From NCBI GenBank assembly GCA_018268775.1, contig JAFDVV010000027.1:1820-65819 (forward strand): a stretch of 64,000 bases of DNA. The letters are read 5' to 3'. Shown piece after piece: positions 8,576 through 18,478 of the stretch. A model generated the notes under the pieces. That model did not search any database, had not been told where the DNA came from, and was given only the letters and a program-made list of their open reading frames with translations. Every line of letters begins with the position of its first letter. The stretch's first letter is position 1. The position numbers were made by a program, and so were the translations under genes. This DNA is from Acidobacteriota bacterium (GTDB taxonomy: Bacteria > Acidobacteriota > Terriglobia > Terriglobales > Acidobacteriaceae).

Positions 8576-9358
8576 CTACAGCGGAGGAGTAAAGCGTCCG
8601 TCGATTGCGGTCCATCCGCCGTCGACGATTGTAAGCGTGCCGGTTGCAAACGATCCGGCGTCGGATGCGAGGTAGACGACGGCACCGGCCATCTCGTGCG
8701 GCTTGGCCCAGCGCCCGAGCGCGCTCTTCTTGGCGTAGGCGTTGTACCAGTCCTTGTTCGCCGCGATGGGCGCTGTGAGTGGAGTGTCGACCACGCCGGG
8801 GCCGATGGCGTTGACGCGAACGCCGTATGGCCCAAGCTCGGCGGCGAGCGTGCGGCACATCTGCAGAACGCCCGCTTTAGTTGCGGCGTAGACGCCCTGG
8901 CCCGGCTCGACGGTCTGCGCACGAATGCTGGCGAAGGCGATGATGCTGCCCTTGCCGCGCGCCTTCATGTTGCGCCCGGCGGCGGTGATCAGACGGAAGG
9001 TGCCCTTGAGGTTGAGCGCGAGCACGCGGTCGAACTCCTCGTCGCTCATGTTCAGCAGCTCTTTGCGAACGTTGATGGCGGGGGTGCTTACGAGGACGTC
9101 GAGATCGGTGAGCCCCTCGAAGGTCTTCCTGACCGCATCGCCATCGCGCATGTCGAAGGGAATTGCCTCGGCGCTTCCGCCTGTGCTCTTGATGGCGTCG
9201 ACGACCTTTTGCGCGCCTTCGACGTTGAGGTCGCCGCAGAGAACGTGCGCCCCATGCGCGGCGAGACCGAGTGCCGCCGCTTCGCCGATGCCGCTTCCCG
9301 CTCCAACGACGAGCGCCTTTTTACCTGTGAGATCGAAGAGTTTTTTGTAGTCGAACAA
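8576..9358 (-). CDS. SDR-family oxidoreductase
   Basis: Classical-length (260 residues) short-chain dehydrogenase/reductase using NAD(P). The Rossmann motif is VVGAGSGIGEA near residue 19. The active-site serine is in FASIRAQ and the catalytic YxxxK in YAATKAG. The usual NNAG motif is replaced by STPA (VLVSTPAIN), which is unusual. The C-terminus GRWAKPHEMAGAVVYLASD resembles gluconate/sorbose-type SDRs. The start is a TTG at 9356-9358, chosen because AAGGAAG precedes it by 7 nt on the minus strand and it gives the family length; the open frame continues to 9439 without a better start. Substrate unknown. Confidence 0.85.
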   Translation of the reverse strand: MFDYKKLFDLTGKKALVVGAGSGIGEAAALGLAAHGAHVLCGDLNVEGAQKVVDAIKSTGGSAEAIPFDMRDGDAVRKTFEGLTDLDVLVSTPAINVRKELLNMSDEEFDRVLALNLKGTFRLITAAGRNMKARGKGSIIAFASIRAQTVEPGQGVYAATKAGVLQMCRTLAAELGPYGVRVNAIGPGVVDTPLTAPIAANKDWYNAYAKKSALGRWAKPHEMAGAVVYLASDAGSFATGTLTIVDGGWTAIDGRFTPPL

Positions 9359-9520
9359 AGCGCTGCTTCCTTTCGAACAAAGATTTCCGTGAAGTTTGAA
9401 GTGCGCTTGCGGCGTTGATTCCGCCGGACTGACGCGCAACGTTTTTTACTCTAAACCCGTTGTGGGTGTTTTAGGCAAATCGGACGTTCTGCAAAAGATC
9501 GCTGCCGCTCAAAGCAAACT

Positions 9521-9553
9521 ACAGAGATTCTTCGCCTGCGGCTCAGAATGACG
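9521..9553. repeat. Family A half element
   Basis: AGAGATTCTTCGCC then TGCGGCTCAGAATGACG, a single arm in the gap between divergent genes (SDR and metallohydrolase). Confidence 0.75.
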
Positions 9554-9634
9554 GAGTTGGGTTTGCAGGGATAAAAAGCGTTGCTGGTATGCTGCATCGC
9601 AGACGTTTTCAACTTTCGCTTGAGGTCTCCGATC

Positions 9635-11116
9635 ATGCGCTCCATGAGCTACATGCAGGCTGCCGTTGCCCTGTCGTTGCTGGTTGTCTCGCCGATCGTT
9701 GTGGCGCAGACGACTGCGGCCAAAGATGCGCCGCTCGATATCGAGCTGCACGGCACGATCACTCCCGAGAAGATCGGCACGCATGAGACGCAGAGCTTTG
9801 TGATGCCGAAGGGGATCGAGCGCATGGACGTTCAACTCGATTCACCGGGGTTCCAGAAGGGCATGTACGTCACGGTGGGCATGTGGGACCCGGAGCGTTA
9901 TCGCGGCGAGGGCCGCGCGAAGTTCTCCATCACGACCGTGACCGCGACCGGGCCGTACATGCCGGGGCCGCTGGTTCCGGGTGTGTGGAAGGTGTCGTTC
10001 GGCTTCAACTATGTCGCGCCGGGAGCACATGGCGAGTACACGCTGAAGATCCATCTCTCGCGCAAACTCGATCCGGAGCATTACACAGTGCTGAACGCGA
10101 AGCCGGGGTGGTACATGGGCGACCTGCACTCGCACACGGGCAACACCGATGCCGTGTGCAAGAGCCAGTCCGGCAGGAACGTTCCGTGCCCTGTGTTCAG
10201 GCTGCTGGAGGCGGCGGCCTCGCAGAAGCTGGATTTTCTTGCAGTGACCGACCACAATACGCAGGCGACCTTCAACGAGATAGACCAGGTGCAGCCGTAC
10301 TACGACAAGATGCTGCTGATCGCGGGCGAAGAGGTGACGACGACTCGCGGCCACACGAACGTGTGGGGCACGATGGGCTTTCTCGACTATCGCGCATGGG
10401 AGAAGGGGTGGACAGTGAACGACCTCTTCGACCAGGCGCATGCGCAGGGCGCGCTGGTGAGCGTGAACCATTACTACTGGCCGTGGGACGGCAAGTGCCC
10501 CGGCTGCGGGTGGGGATGGAAGCCGATCACGGACTTCGCGAAGGTGGATGCGATTGAGGTGATCAACGGCTATCACGAGCACGGTTCGTGGTTCACGCCT
10601 CCCGCGGGTAACGGCGTTCCGCTGTGGGAGGAGCTTCACGCGAAGGGTCTGCGCCCGACGGGAGTGGGCGGCGGCGATGAGCACCGCGGCGGCGAGCAGT
10701 TGCCGCTGCATGACGGCGTGGGCATCCCGACGACGGTGGTGTACGCGAAGGAGCTCTCGCAACCGGCGATTCTGGAAGGCATCAAGGCCGGGCATGTGTA
10801 TGTGAAGACCAACGGGCCCGATGGGCCGGAGCTTCTGCTGAACGCGGGAACGGCGATGATGGGCGACGAAATTGCAGCGGTGGCAGGCAGCGCAGTTGAG
10901 TTCACCGTCTCGACCAACGACACTTCAGGCGCGCAGCTTCGGCTGTACCTGGACGGCAAGCCCGTCGAGCTTCAGCCGGTGCTGGCTGGGGGCAAAGCAA
11001 ACTACCGGTGGACGTCGGACGGGAGACGCCATTGGGTGCGGGCCGAGCTGGTGGACGGCAAGCCAGGGGACGATCCGGTGGTGCTGACAAACCCTATCTA
11101 TCTGAACTGGAAGTAG
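9635..11116 (+). CDS. Secreted CehA/McbA-family PHP-type metallohydrolase
   Basis: A 493-residue exported protein with an N-terminal signal peptide (hydrophobic run to VVAQ, cleavage near residue 25), a beta-rich N-terminal region, then a PHP phosphoesterase-like domain: GDLHSHTGNTDAVC (DxHxH metal motif) near residue 160, VTDHNTQ, the Glu of AGEEVT, and GGGDEHRGG. The C-terminus is an immunoglobulin-like strand region. Family relatives include the CehA carbaryl hydrolase, but true substrates of most members are unknown. The start is ATG 9635 after TGAGGT. It is followed by a phosphodiesterase gene with its own promoter. Confidence 0.82.
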   Translation: MRSMSYMQAAVALSLLVVSPIVVAQTTAAKDAPLDIELHGTITPEKIGTHETQSFVMPKGIERMDVQLDSPGFQKGMYVTVGMWDPERYRGEGRAKFSITTVTATGPYMPGPLVPGVWKVSFGFNYVAPGAHGEYTLKIHLSRKLDPEHYTVLNAKPGWYMGDLHSHTGNTDAVCKSQSGRNVPCPVFRLLEAAASQKLDFLAVTDHNTQATFNEIDQVQPYYDKMLLIAGEEVTTTRGHTNVWGTMGFLDYRAWEKGWTVNDLFDQAHAQGALVSVNHYYWPWDGKCPGCGWGWKPITDFAKVDAIEVINGYHEHGSWFTPPAGNGVPLWEELHAKGLRPTGVGGGDEHRGGEQLPLHDGVGIPTTVVYAKELSQPAILEGIKAGHVYVKTNGPDGPELLLNAGTAMMGDEIAAVAGSAVEFTVSTNDTSGAQLRLYLDGKPVELQPVLAGGKANYRWTSDGRRHWVRAELVDGKPGDDPVVLTNPIYLNWK

Positions 11117-11124
11117 TTGTGCGC

Positions 11125-11167
11125 CGGTATACGATTTGTTGACATCTGTCGATTGTCTGTCTACGAT
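11125..11167 (+). promoter_or_regulatory. Promoter with CGGTATAC box upstream of the phosphodiesterase gene
   Basis: TTGACA (11139-11144) and TACGAT (11162-11167) are separated by exactly 17 bp, a good sigma-70 arrangement. GTATAC (11127-11132) precedes TTGTTGACA with the same spacing as in the TonB-receptor promoter at 18341-18381, so the two may share a regulator. Confidence 0.5.
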
Positions 11168-11210
11168 GAAGCTTCTCTAGCGTTTGCCATCACTTCCACC
11201 AGGAGACGGC

Positions 11211-12560
11211 ATGTACAGGACACTCTTGCGCGTTGCAGCGTTGCTGGTTGTCGCGGCCGGATGTTGTCCGTTCCTGTCGGCGAAGGGCCCCGTAACGAAG
11301 CTGGTGATCCTGATCTCGGTGGACGGGATGACCCCGGCGGAGTACACCGATGCGGATGCGCATGGGCTGAAGATTCCGAACCTGCGCGCGCTGAAGGGCG
11401 CGGGTTGCTCTTCGCCCGGGGTAACGGGTGTGTTTCCGGCGAGCACGTATCCCAGCCACACGGCGATGATCACGGGGCAACCCCCGGCGGTGCATGGAGT
11501 GATCAGTAACACGCCGATGGATCCGTTCAACCTGGAGTTTGGCGGATGGTACTACTACGCCGACAAGATCAAGTCGCCGACGCTGTGGCAGGCGCTGCAC
11601 GCGGCGCGCCTGAAGACGGCGGCGGTCTCGTGGCCGGTGACGGTTGGCGCGGATGTGGACTACCTTCTGCCGGAGTACAGGCCGGTGCGCACGGACGAAG
11701 ACATCGCGCTGATGCGCGTGCTCTCGACGCCGCGCCTGTTCGCGGAGATGCAGAAGGAGAACACGACGGCGCGGCCGATGTCGGACGACTGGCGCACGGA
11801 TGCCGTGATTGCGATCCTTCGCACGCGCAGGCCGTCGCTGATGGCGCTGCACCTGAGCGAGTTGGACGAGGCGCAGCACAGGTATGGCCCGCACACGGCG
11901 GAGTCGCACGCGGAGCTGGAGCGGATCGACGCGCAGATTGGAAAGATTCGCGCATACGTTGAACAGTCGGGCCGAGCAAGAGAGACGACGTGGGTCATCG
12001 TCTCGGACCACGGATTTCTTTCGGTGGAGAAGCTGTTTCACCCGCTGGTCGCTCTGCGCGAGGCGGGGCTGATTGCGACGGACAAGAACGGCCGGCTGAC
12101 GGACTGGAAGGTGTATCAGCGAAACCTGACGGGTTCGGTGTTCTTTGAGGCGAAGGATCCGAACGACCGCGCGAGCATCGAGAAGGCGACGGAGATCATT
12201 CGCGCGCTGGCGGCCGATCCTGCGAACGGAATCGCGCATGTGTATACAGCGGACGATCTGAAGGCGATGGGTGCTGATCCGCTGGCGTTTCTTGCGCTCG
12301 ATCCGGTGAAGGGGTTCGGCTTCGGCAGCAATCTTATGGGGCCGCAGGTCACGAACTCGGCCAGCAAGGGCGCGCATGGTTACAGCCCGCAGGTGCCGGA
12401 GATGCGTTCTTCGCTCATTCTCTCGGGTGCGGGCGTTGAGAGATGCAGCGCTCTGGAAGGCGTCTCGATCGAGGACATTGGGCCAACGGCGGCGGCGTTG
12501 CTTGGAGCGTCCATTCCAGGTGCGCAGGGGCATGATGCCCGTACACACGAGAAGCGGTGA
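11211..12560 (+). CDS. Secreted nucleotide pyrophosphatase/phosphodiesterase-like alkaline phosphatase superfamily enzyme
   Basis: A 449-residue member of the NPP/type I phosphodiesterase family, exported by an N-terminal signal peptide ending near LSAKG. Metal and nucleophile motifs are visible: VLISVDGM with the first Asp near residue 37, ASTYPSHTAMITG with the probable Thr/Ser nucleophile near 81, LSELDEAQHRYGPHT, VSDHGF, and a late His in GAHGYSP. The start is ATG 11211 with AGGAGA just upstream. It likely hydrolyses phosphodiester or pyrophosphate bonds of nucleotides or lipids in the periplasm. The promoter shares a motif with the peptide operon at 18.3 kb. Confidence 0.85.
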   Translation: MYRTLLRVAALLVVAAGCCPFLSAKGPVTKLVILISVDGMTPAEYTDADAHGLKIPNLRALKGAGCSSPGVTGVFPASTYPSHTAMITGQPPAVHGVISNTPMDPFNLEFGGWYYYADKIKSPTLWQALHAARLKTAAVSWPVTVGADVDYLLPEYRPVRTDEDIALMRVLSTPRLFAEMQKENTTARPMSDDWRTDAVIAILRTRRPSLMALHLSELDEAQHRYGPHTAESHAELERIDAQIGKIRAYVEQSGRARETTWVIVSDHGFLSVEKLFHPLVALREAGLIATDKNGRLTDWKVYQRNLTGSVFFEAKDPNDRASIEKATEIIRALAADPANGIAHVYTADDLKAMGADPLAFLALDPVKGFGFGSNLMGPQVTNSASKGAHGYSPQVPEMRSSLILSGAGVERCSALEGVSIEDIGPTAAALLGASIPGAQGHDARTHEKR

Positions 12561-12641
12561 ATTGTCGCCTTGCGCTGCTGTGCAGGTTTCTTGCAGGGCG
12601 CATATAGTTGATTCGTATTTTCAAGGAATCGAGGTTTAGCC

Positions 12642-14183
<1,542 letters not shown>

Positions 14184-14199
14184 GACAATATCGGTTGTG

Positions 14200-14235
14200 G
14201 AGGCCCCGGAGACGGTCCGGGGTCTCTTTGTTTTT
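14200..14235 (+). terminator. Intrinsic terminator after mmsA
   Basis: GAGGCCCCGGA (14200-14210) pairs with TCCGGGGTCTC (14216-14226) with one G-T pair and a short loop, then TTTGTTTTT. It begins 17 bp after the mmsA stop codon. Confidence 0.85.
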
Positions 14236-14254
14236 CAGGCGGTTCGAGCTGCGC

Positions 14255-14299
14255 TCGAATGTTCCCACATCCTGGCTTCGCCAGATATGGGGCACCCAG
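14255..14299. repeat. Hairpin repeat ending AGATATGGGGCACCC
   Basis: CCCACATCCTGGC, a short loop, then GCCAGATATGGGGCACCC. The same hairpin with a different loop occurs at 45236-45276. Confidence 0.65.
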
Positions 14300-14312
14300 T
14301 TTTCGGTGTCGT

Positions 14313-15953
14313 TTACAGCGTGGCTACCGAGAGCTTGGTGTCGGCGTGTTGCCATGCTTTTTGAAACGCGGCGCGTGCCTTTGCGGCTTCGGCGGATTTC
14401 TTCTGCGCTAGCTGCGCCTGCCATAGGCCATAGAGAGAGCGTCCGTTGCCGGGGTTGATCTTCAGGTCCTGCTCGAAGACAGCTTCAGCTTCGGCGGGCT
14501 GGCGATTGCGCAGCAGCGCACCGCCCAGCGATTCGCGGACGGGGTAGTACCAGTCGGCGGGCTCGTTGTAGAGGAAGGTGTCGTTGAGTGCGACGGCCTT
14601 CTTCCACGTCTCGATGGCCTCGGGGAGTTTGCCCTCGGCTTCGAGGATGCGGGCGTCGAGCACGTCGAGCGCTAGCTGAAGCGCGGACTTCGCGGGGTTC
14701 ATGAAGTCGGGGATGGCGTCGGCGGGCAGATTGTCGATTCTCTCTGCGAGCGCGGCGCGTTCCTGCTGTGCTTTGTCGATCTGGCGTTGCGCGGCGAAGG
14801 CGCTGCCCCGCGCATAGTGCCAGAAGGCGGTGAGGTTTTCGAGCCGCGCTTCAGGCATCGGTGAGGCGAGGATGGTCTTCCACTGCTGAAAGCGCGTGAG
14901 CATCCAGGGCTGCGTGGGCATGAACCACTCGGTCTCGGGATTTTCCCTGGTTGCGGGCAGTACCTGCGCGACGAGTTCTGTCGCAGCTTTCTGCGTGCAG
15001 GCGTTGTTGCCTTCCATCGCGCACGAGGCGGCGAGAAAGTGGATGTTATGCACGTAGTACATGTTGTAGTACATGTTCGTTACGTGCTCGATGTGCTGCG
15101 ACTGGAAGTAAGCGCGGTCGGCTGCGACGGCGCGCTTGTTTGCCATTGCCGAGCCTTCGAAGTTGCCGGTGCGCTGATAAGTATGCGCGGGCATGTGGAC
15201 GAGGTGTCCGGCTGCCGGCGCGGCATCTTCGAGGTACTTTGCCGATGCGAGCGCGATCTCTGGATGCGGTGAGGCCTCGGTTGCGTGGATGAGGAGATGG
15301 TTCGCGCCTACGTGGTGCGGATCTTTCCTGAGTACGCCTTGCAGAGTGGAGACGATCTCTTCGGTGTGCGGAGCAGCGGAGCCGTCGGGGTTCCAGAGCT
15401 TCCAGGGATTGAGGTCCATCAAGGCTTCGGCGTAGAGCGTCGCGGCGTCGAGGTCGTCCGGGTGCTGCGCGGCGAGGGCCTTCATCGCTTCCGCGTACTC
15501 AGGGCCGCGAACGGCGATGCTGTCGCCGGTGCCGGTGTAACGCGAGGAGAGCGCGTCGATATAGGCGTGCTCTTTGGGCGTTTGCGCGAGTGCGCGTGCT
15601 TTGGCGAGGGCGTCCATGGCCTGCTGCGCGCGCTGGTGGCCTATGTCGATGTCGTTGTAGTTGGGCCCGACGGCGAGGGCCACTCCCCAGAGCGGCATGG
15701 CTGCGGTGGGGTCGAGGCCGGCGGCCTTCTGGAACGAACGCCTCGCTTCGTCGTGGTTGAAGGCCCAGATGTAGTCGAGCCCCTGGTTGAAGTAACGTTG
15801 CGCCTCGGGGCTTGTGGTGCGAATGACAAAGCGCGCGTTGCCGAGTCCCTGGATGAGAGGCACGGGGCGGTGGTCGTCTTCGTGCGGCATCTGCATCGTC
15901 GACTGCGCGAAGAGAGAAGTGGAAAGGAGAAGCGCGGCGAGGTAAGCTTTCAT
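14313..15953 (-). CDS. Secreted tetratricopeptide-repeat protein
   Basis: A 546-residue protein with a signal peptide (MKAYLAALLLSTSLFAQS) and TPR-like helical repeats, e.g. YFNQGLDYIWAFNHDEARRSFQKAAGLDP near residue 55 and PAEAEAVFEQDLKINPGNGRSLYGLWQA near the C-terminus. The middle carries conserved HLVHMPAHTYQRTGNF and YYNMYYVHNIHFL segments. TPR proteins scaffold other proteins; no catalytic motif was recognised. It is monocistronic on the minus strand and reads away from the aminotransferase. Two CGGTAT boxes 8 bp apart lie just upstream of the start (15962-15967 and 15970-15975). Function unknown. Confidence 0.8.
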   Translation of the reverse strand: MKAYLAALLLSTSLFAQSTMQMPHEDDHRPVPLIQGLGNARFVIRTTSPEAQRYFNQGLDYIWAFNHDEARRSFQKAAGLDPTAAMPLWGVALAVGPNYNDIDIGHQRAQQAMDALAKARALAQTPKEHAYIDALSSRYTGTGDSIAVRGPEYAEAMKALAAQHPDDLDAATLYAEALMDLNPWKLWNPDGSAAPHTEEIVSTLQGVLRKDPHHVGANHLLIHATEASPHPEIALASAKYLEDAAPAAGHLVHMPAHTYQRTGNFEGSAMANKRAVAADRAYFQSQHIEHVTNMYYNMYYVHNIHFLAASCAMEGNNACTQKAATELVAQVLPATRENPETEWFMPTQPWMLTRFQQWKTILASPMPEARLENLTAFWHYARGSAFAAQRQIDKAQQERAALAERIDNLPADAIPDFMNPAKSALQLALDVLDARILEAEGKLPEAIETWKKAVALNDTFLYNEPADWYYPVRESLGGALLRNRQPAEAEAVFEQDLKINPGNGRSLYGLWQAQLAQKKSAEAAKARAAFQKAWQHADTKLSVATL

Positions 15954-15992
15954 TTTCGTTCCGGTATGTCGGTATTGTTGCTTCTGCCGAAC

Positions 15993-16026
15993 TACTGAGA
16001 TTCTTCGCCTTCGGCTCAGAATGACG
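15993..16026. repeat. Family A half element
   Basis: TACTGAGATTCTTCGCC then TTCGGCTCAGAATGACG, one arm, between the TPR gene and the aminotransferase gene. Confidence 0.75.
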
Positions 16027-16048
16027 ATAGGTAACTGTGTGCCCTGAT

Positions 16049-16096
16049 GAAAAGGCCCAGGTCTTAAATACTTAAGTCCTGGGCCAGCCTTTTTGT
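16049..16096 (-). terminator. Intrinsic terminator after the aminotransferase gene
   Basis: GGCCCAGG (16054-16061) pairs with CCTGGGCC (16078-16085), extended inward by CTTAA/TTAAG. T-rich runs flank it in both directions, so on the minus strand it ends the aminotransferase transcript and it could work both ways. Confidence 0.8.
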
Positions 16097-16106
16097 CGTA
16101 CAGAGG

Positions 16107-17465
16107 TTAGACCGCAGCGAGTTGAGGCAGGGCATCGTCGGCCATGACTAGCGCCTTGTCGAGCGCGGCGACTGCCTTATCGATGTCGGCCTTCTCGACG
16201 ATCAGCGGCGGAGCGAGCACGAAGTGGCTCATCCACGCCTGCATCACGACACCTTCAGCGAGCATCTTCGCGGCAACCTGTTCCACAAGGATTGGCTTGC
16301 CGTCGAGCTTCTCCTGCCAGGTGTTGAACGGGGTCTTGGCCTTCTGGTCTTTGACGAGTTCGACGGCCCAGAAGAGGCCGAGGCCGCGGACGTCGCCGAT
16401 GGAGGGGTGCTTTGCCTTGAGCGCATGGAGCTTTTCGCCGAGGTAGGCTCCCATCTCGTTGGCGCGGTCGACCAGGTTGAGCCGCTGCATCTCGCGAATG
16501 GTGGCGACGGCGGGGCCGAGGGTCATGGGGTGCGCCTCGTAGGTGTGGCCGTGCGCGAAGTAGTTCTCCTCGAAGAAGTCGGCGATCTTTTGCGTGGTGG
16601 CGCAGAGACCGAGTGGAACATAGGCGGAGGTGATTCCCTTGGCCGTGGTGAGGATGTCGGGCTTGATGTCCCAGTTGTCGACGGCGAACCACTTACCGGT
16701 GCGGCCCCAGCCGGCCATCACTTCGTCGGCGATAAGCAGGACACCGTGCTTGTCGCAGACCTCGCGCAGCTTCTTGAAGTAGCCCTGCGGCGGAATGAGG
16801 ACACCGTTAGTCCCAACGACGGGTTCGACGAGGACGGCGGCGACATCGCCTTCGTTGGCGATCATGTAGTCGAGGTAGTCGGCGCAGGCGATTCCGCACT
16901 CGGGGTAGGTGTGCTTGAGCGGGCACTTGTAGCAGTTGACCTCGGGCGAAAAGATGATGCCCTGGCCCTTGCCGCGCGGCTCCATGGGCCAGCGGCGCGG
17001 GTCGCCGGTTGCGGCGATCGACATCGAGGTGGAGCCGTGATAGCTGCGATAGCGCGAGACGATCTTGGTCTTGCCGGTGTACATGCGCGCGATCTTGAAG
17101 GCGGCCTCGTTGGCGTCGGTGCCCGAGGTGGTGAAGAAGAACTTGGTGAGTCCGGCGGGCAGAACTTCGAGCAGCAGTTTGCTCAGCTCGGCGCGGGCAG
17201 TCGTCGCGTAGAAGGGCGCGGCGTAGGCGAGGGTCTCGGCCTGCTTCTTGATCGACTCGATGACGGCCTTGTTGTTGTGGCCGATGTTGGAGCACATGAG
17301 CTGCGAGGAGAAGTCCAGAAAGCGCTTGCCGTTGCCGTCGGTAAAGTAGCAGCCATCGGCGGAGACGAGGTGGTTGGGGTTCCAGAACTTCTGTTTGCGC
17401 CAGGTTCCGAAGTTGTGGTCTTTGGTGAGCTGGATGACTTGCTGCGATGTGAGCTGTTCTGACAT
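16107..17465 (-). CDS. Class III PLP-dependent aminotransferase (omega-amino acid type)
   Basis: A 452-residue fold-type I aminotransferase. PLP features: TTSGTDANEAAFKIA near residue 110, YRSYHGST, the Asp of LLIADEVMAGWGRTGKW near 240, and the Schiff-base lysine in TTAKGITSAYVPLG near 280. The sequence resembles beta-alanine/taurine:pyruvate transaminases. Together with hydA and mmsA it could convert beta-alanine to malonate semialdehyde in pyrimidine catabolism, but that is inferred from genome proximity. It is transcribed convergently with mmsA across the TPR gene and lies directly downstream of the GntR regulator gene (52 nt gap, same strand), so the two may be co-transcribed. Other omega-amino acids are possible substrates. 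Confidence 0.85.
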   Translation of the reverse strand: MSEQLTSQQVIQLTKDHNFGTWRKQKFWNPNHLVSADGCYFTDGNGKRFLDFSSQLMCSNIGHNNKAVIESIKKQAETLAYAAPFYATTARAELSKLLLEVLPAGLTKFFFTTSGTDANEAAFKIARMYTGKTKIVSRYRSYHGSTSMSIAATGDPRRWPMEPRGKGQGIIFSPEVNCYKCPLKHTYPECGIACADYLDYMIANEGDVAAVLVEPVVGTNGVLIPPQGYFKKLREVCDKHGVLLIADEVMAGWGRTGKWFAVDNWDIKPDILTTAKGITSAYVPLGLCATTQKIADFFEENYFAHGHTYEAHPMTLGPAVATIREMQRLNLVDRANEMGAYLGEKLHALKAKHPSIGDVRGLGLFWAVELVKDQKAKTPFNTWQEKLDGKPILVEQVAAKMLAEGVVMQAWMSHFVLAPPLIVEKADIDKAVAALDKALVMADDALPQLAAV

Positions 17466-17517
17466 AAGAGAGACTCCGAACTGTTATGAGAAATTGCTGC
17501 GGATACGTCCGTCTGCT

Positions 17518-18240
17518 CTAAGTACGGCGGGCGCGGGACCGGGTGTTGGGAATGGTGCCGTCGAGTGAGTTGCTGGCGTCGAAGACGGCCTCGCCGAAGC
17601 GGATGGCGCTCATCAGGAGGCTTGCGCTACGGTCCATGGCCATGCGGATGTGCTCCTTGGCCCGACAACGTGCTTCGTTGGCGTCGCGGTCGCAGATGGC
17701 ATCGACGATTCGGATGTGCTCGGCCACCAGCGCCGGGCCGTAGGAGTCGAACGGTAGTCCGAGATAGAAGAAGCGCATCAGCCGGATGTGGATGTTCGAG
17801 ACGAGGTCGAAGAGGCGTTTGTTCCGCGTGGACTGGGCGATCAGCGTATGAAGCTGGTAGTTCTTCTGGATGAACTCGCGGTAGCTGGAGCGGTCGCCGA
17901 CGCGGTACTCGTAGGTGGCGAGGTCCCTCATCTGTTCCAGCTCGTCGGAGTTGGCGCGCTCGGCGGCAAGCGCGGCGGCCTCGGGCTCGAAGATGAGCTG
18001 CATCTCTTCGAGGTCGTGGAACTCGGCGACGGAGAGCGGGGCGATCATGTATCCGCGGAACGGGATGATGCGGATAAGGCCCTCATGCTCCAGGCGGCGG
18101 CAGGCCTCGCGTACTGGCGTGCGGCTGGCGCTGTAGAGGCGTCCGAGCTCAGCCTCGGAGAAGGCCCGGCCGGGCGTCAGCTCGCATTCAACGATGTCCT
18201 GGCGAACCTTGCGGTAAAGGGGTTCTACGATGCTTTCCAT
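17518..18240 (-). CDS. GntR-family transcriptional regulator with FCD domain
   Basis: A 240-residue regulator. The N-terminal winged helix-turn-helix (residues about 5-70) has the GntR signature LGRLYSASRTPVREACRRLEHEGLI. The C-terminal all-helical FCD ligand/metal-binding domain shows the usual spaced Asp/His residues, with one His in QLHTLIAQSTRN. It faces the TonB-receptor operon across a 238-nt intergenic region that contains three CGGTAT boxes, and precedes the aminotransferase on its own strand. It probably represses one or both units in response to an amino acid, peptide or organic acid; ligand unknown. Confidence 0.88.
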   Translation of the reverse strand: MESIVEPLYRKVRQDIVECELTPGRAFSEAELGRLYSASRTPVREACRRLEHEGLIRIIPFRGYMIAPLSVAEFHDLEEMQLIFEPEAAALAAERANSDELEQMRDLATYEYRVGDRSSYREFIQKNYQLHTLIAQSTRNKRLFDLVSNIHIRLMRFFYLGLPFDSYGPALVAEHIRIVDAICDRDANEARCRAKEHIRMAMDRSASLLMSAIRFGEAVFDASNSLDGTIPNTRSRARRT

Positions 18241-18314
18241 TAAGGCTCCACGTGAGAAGTGATTTAATACAGCAGGAAACGGGCCTAGTCAGGATATACG
18301 GCAGCACAAGCGGC

Positions 18315-18381
18315 AGCGGTATTGAAAATGTTCACGAGCAGTATACCGCTTGTTGACAACTATCTTGCCCCGGTATATTGT
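18315..18381 (+). promoter_or_regulatory. TonB-receptor operon promoter with CGGTAT operator boxes
   Basis: TTGACA (18353-18358) and TATTGT (18376-18381) are 17 bp apart. AGCGGTAT (18315-18322) and ATACCGCT (18343-18350) form an exact 8-bp inverted repeat, and a third CGGTAT lies at 18371-18376 between the promoter boxes. Placement between a GntR gene and its divergent neighbour suggests an operator. GGTATA repeats are the known site of the related regulator NanR. Confidence 0.5.
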
Positions 18382-18478
18382 CACCCCAATCCCGTAGTGA
18401 AGCAGCATGGCAGTCCAAGGCACCTGTGTCATTAAGGTGTAGAAGCTATACCTCTTTGTATCGATTACCGGAGGTTTT

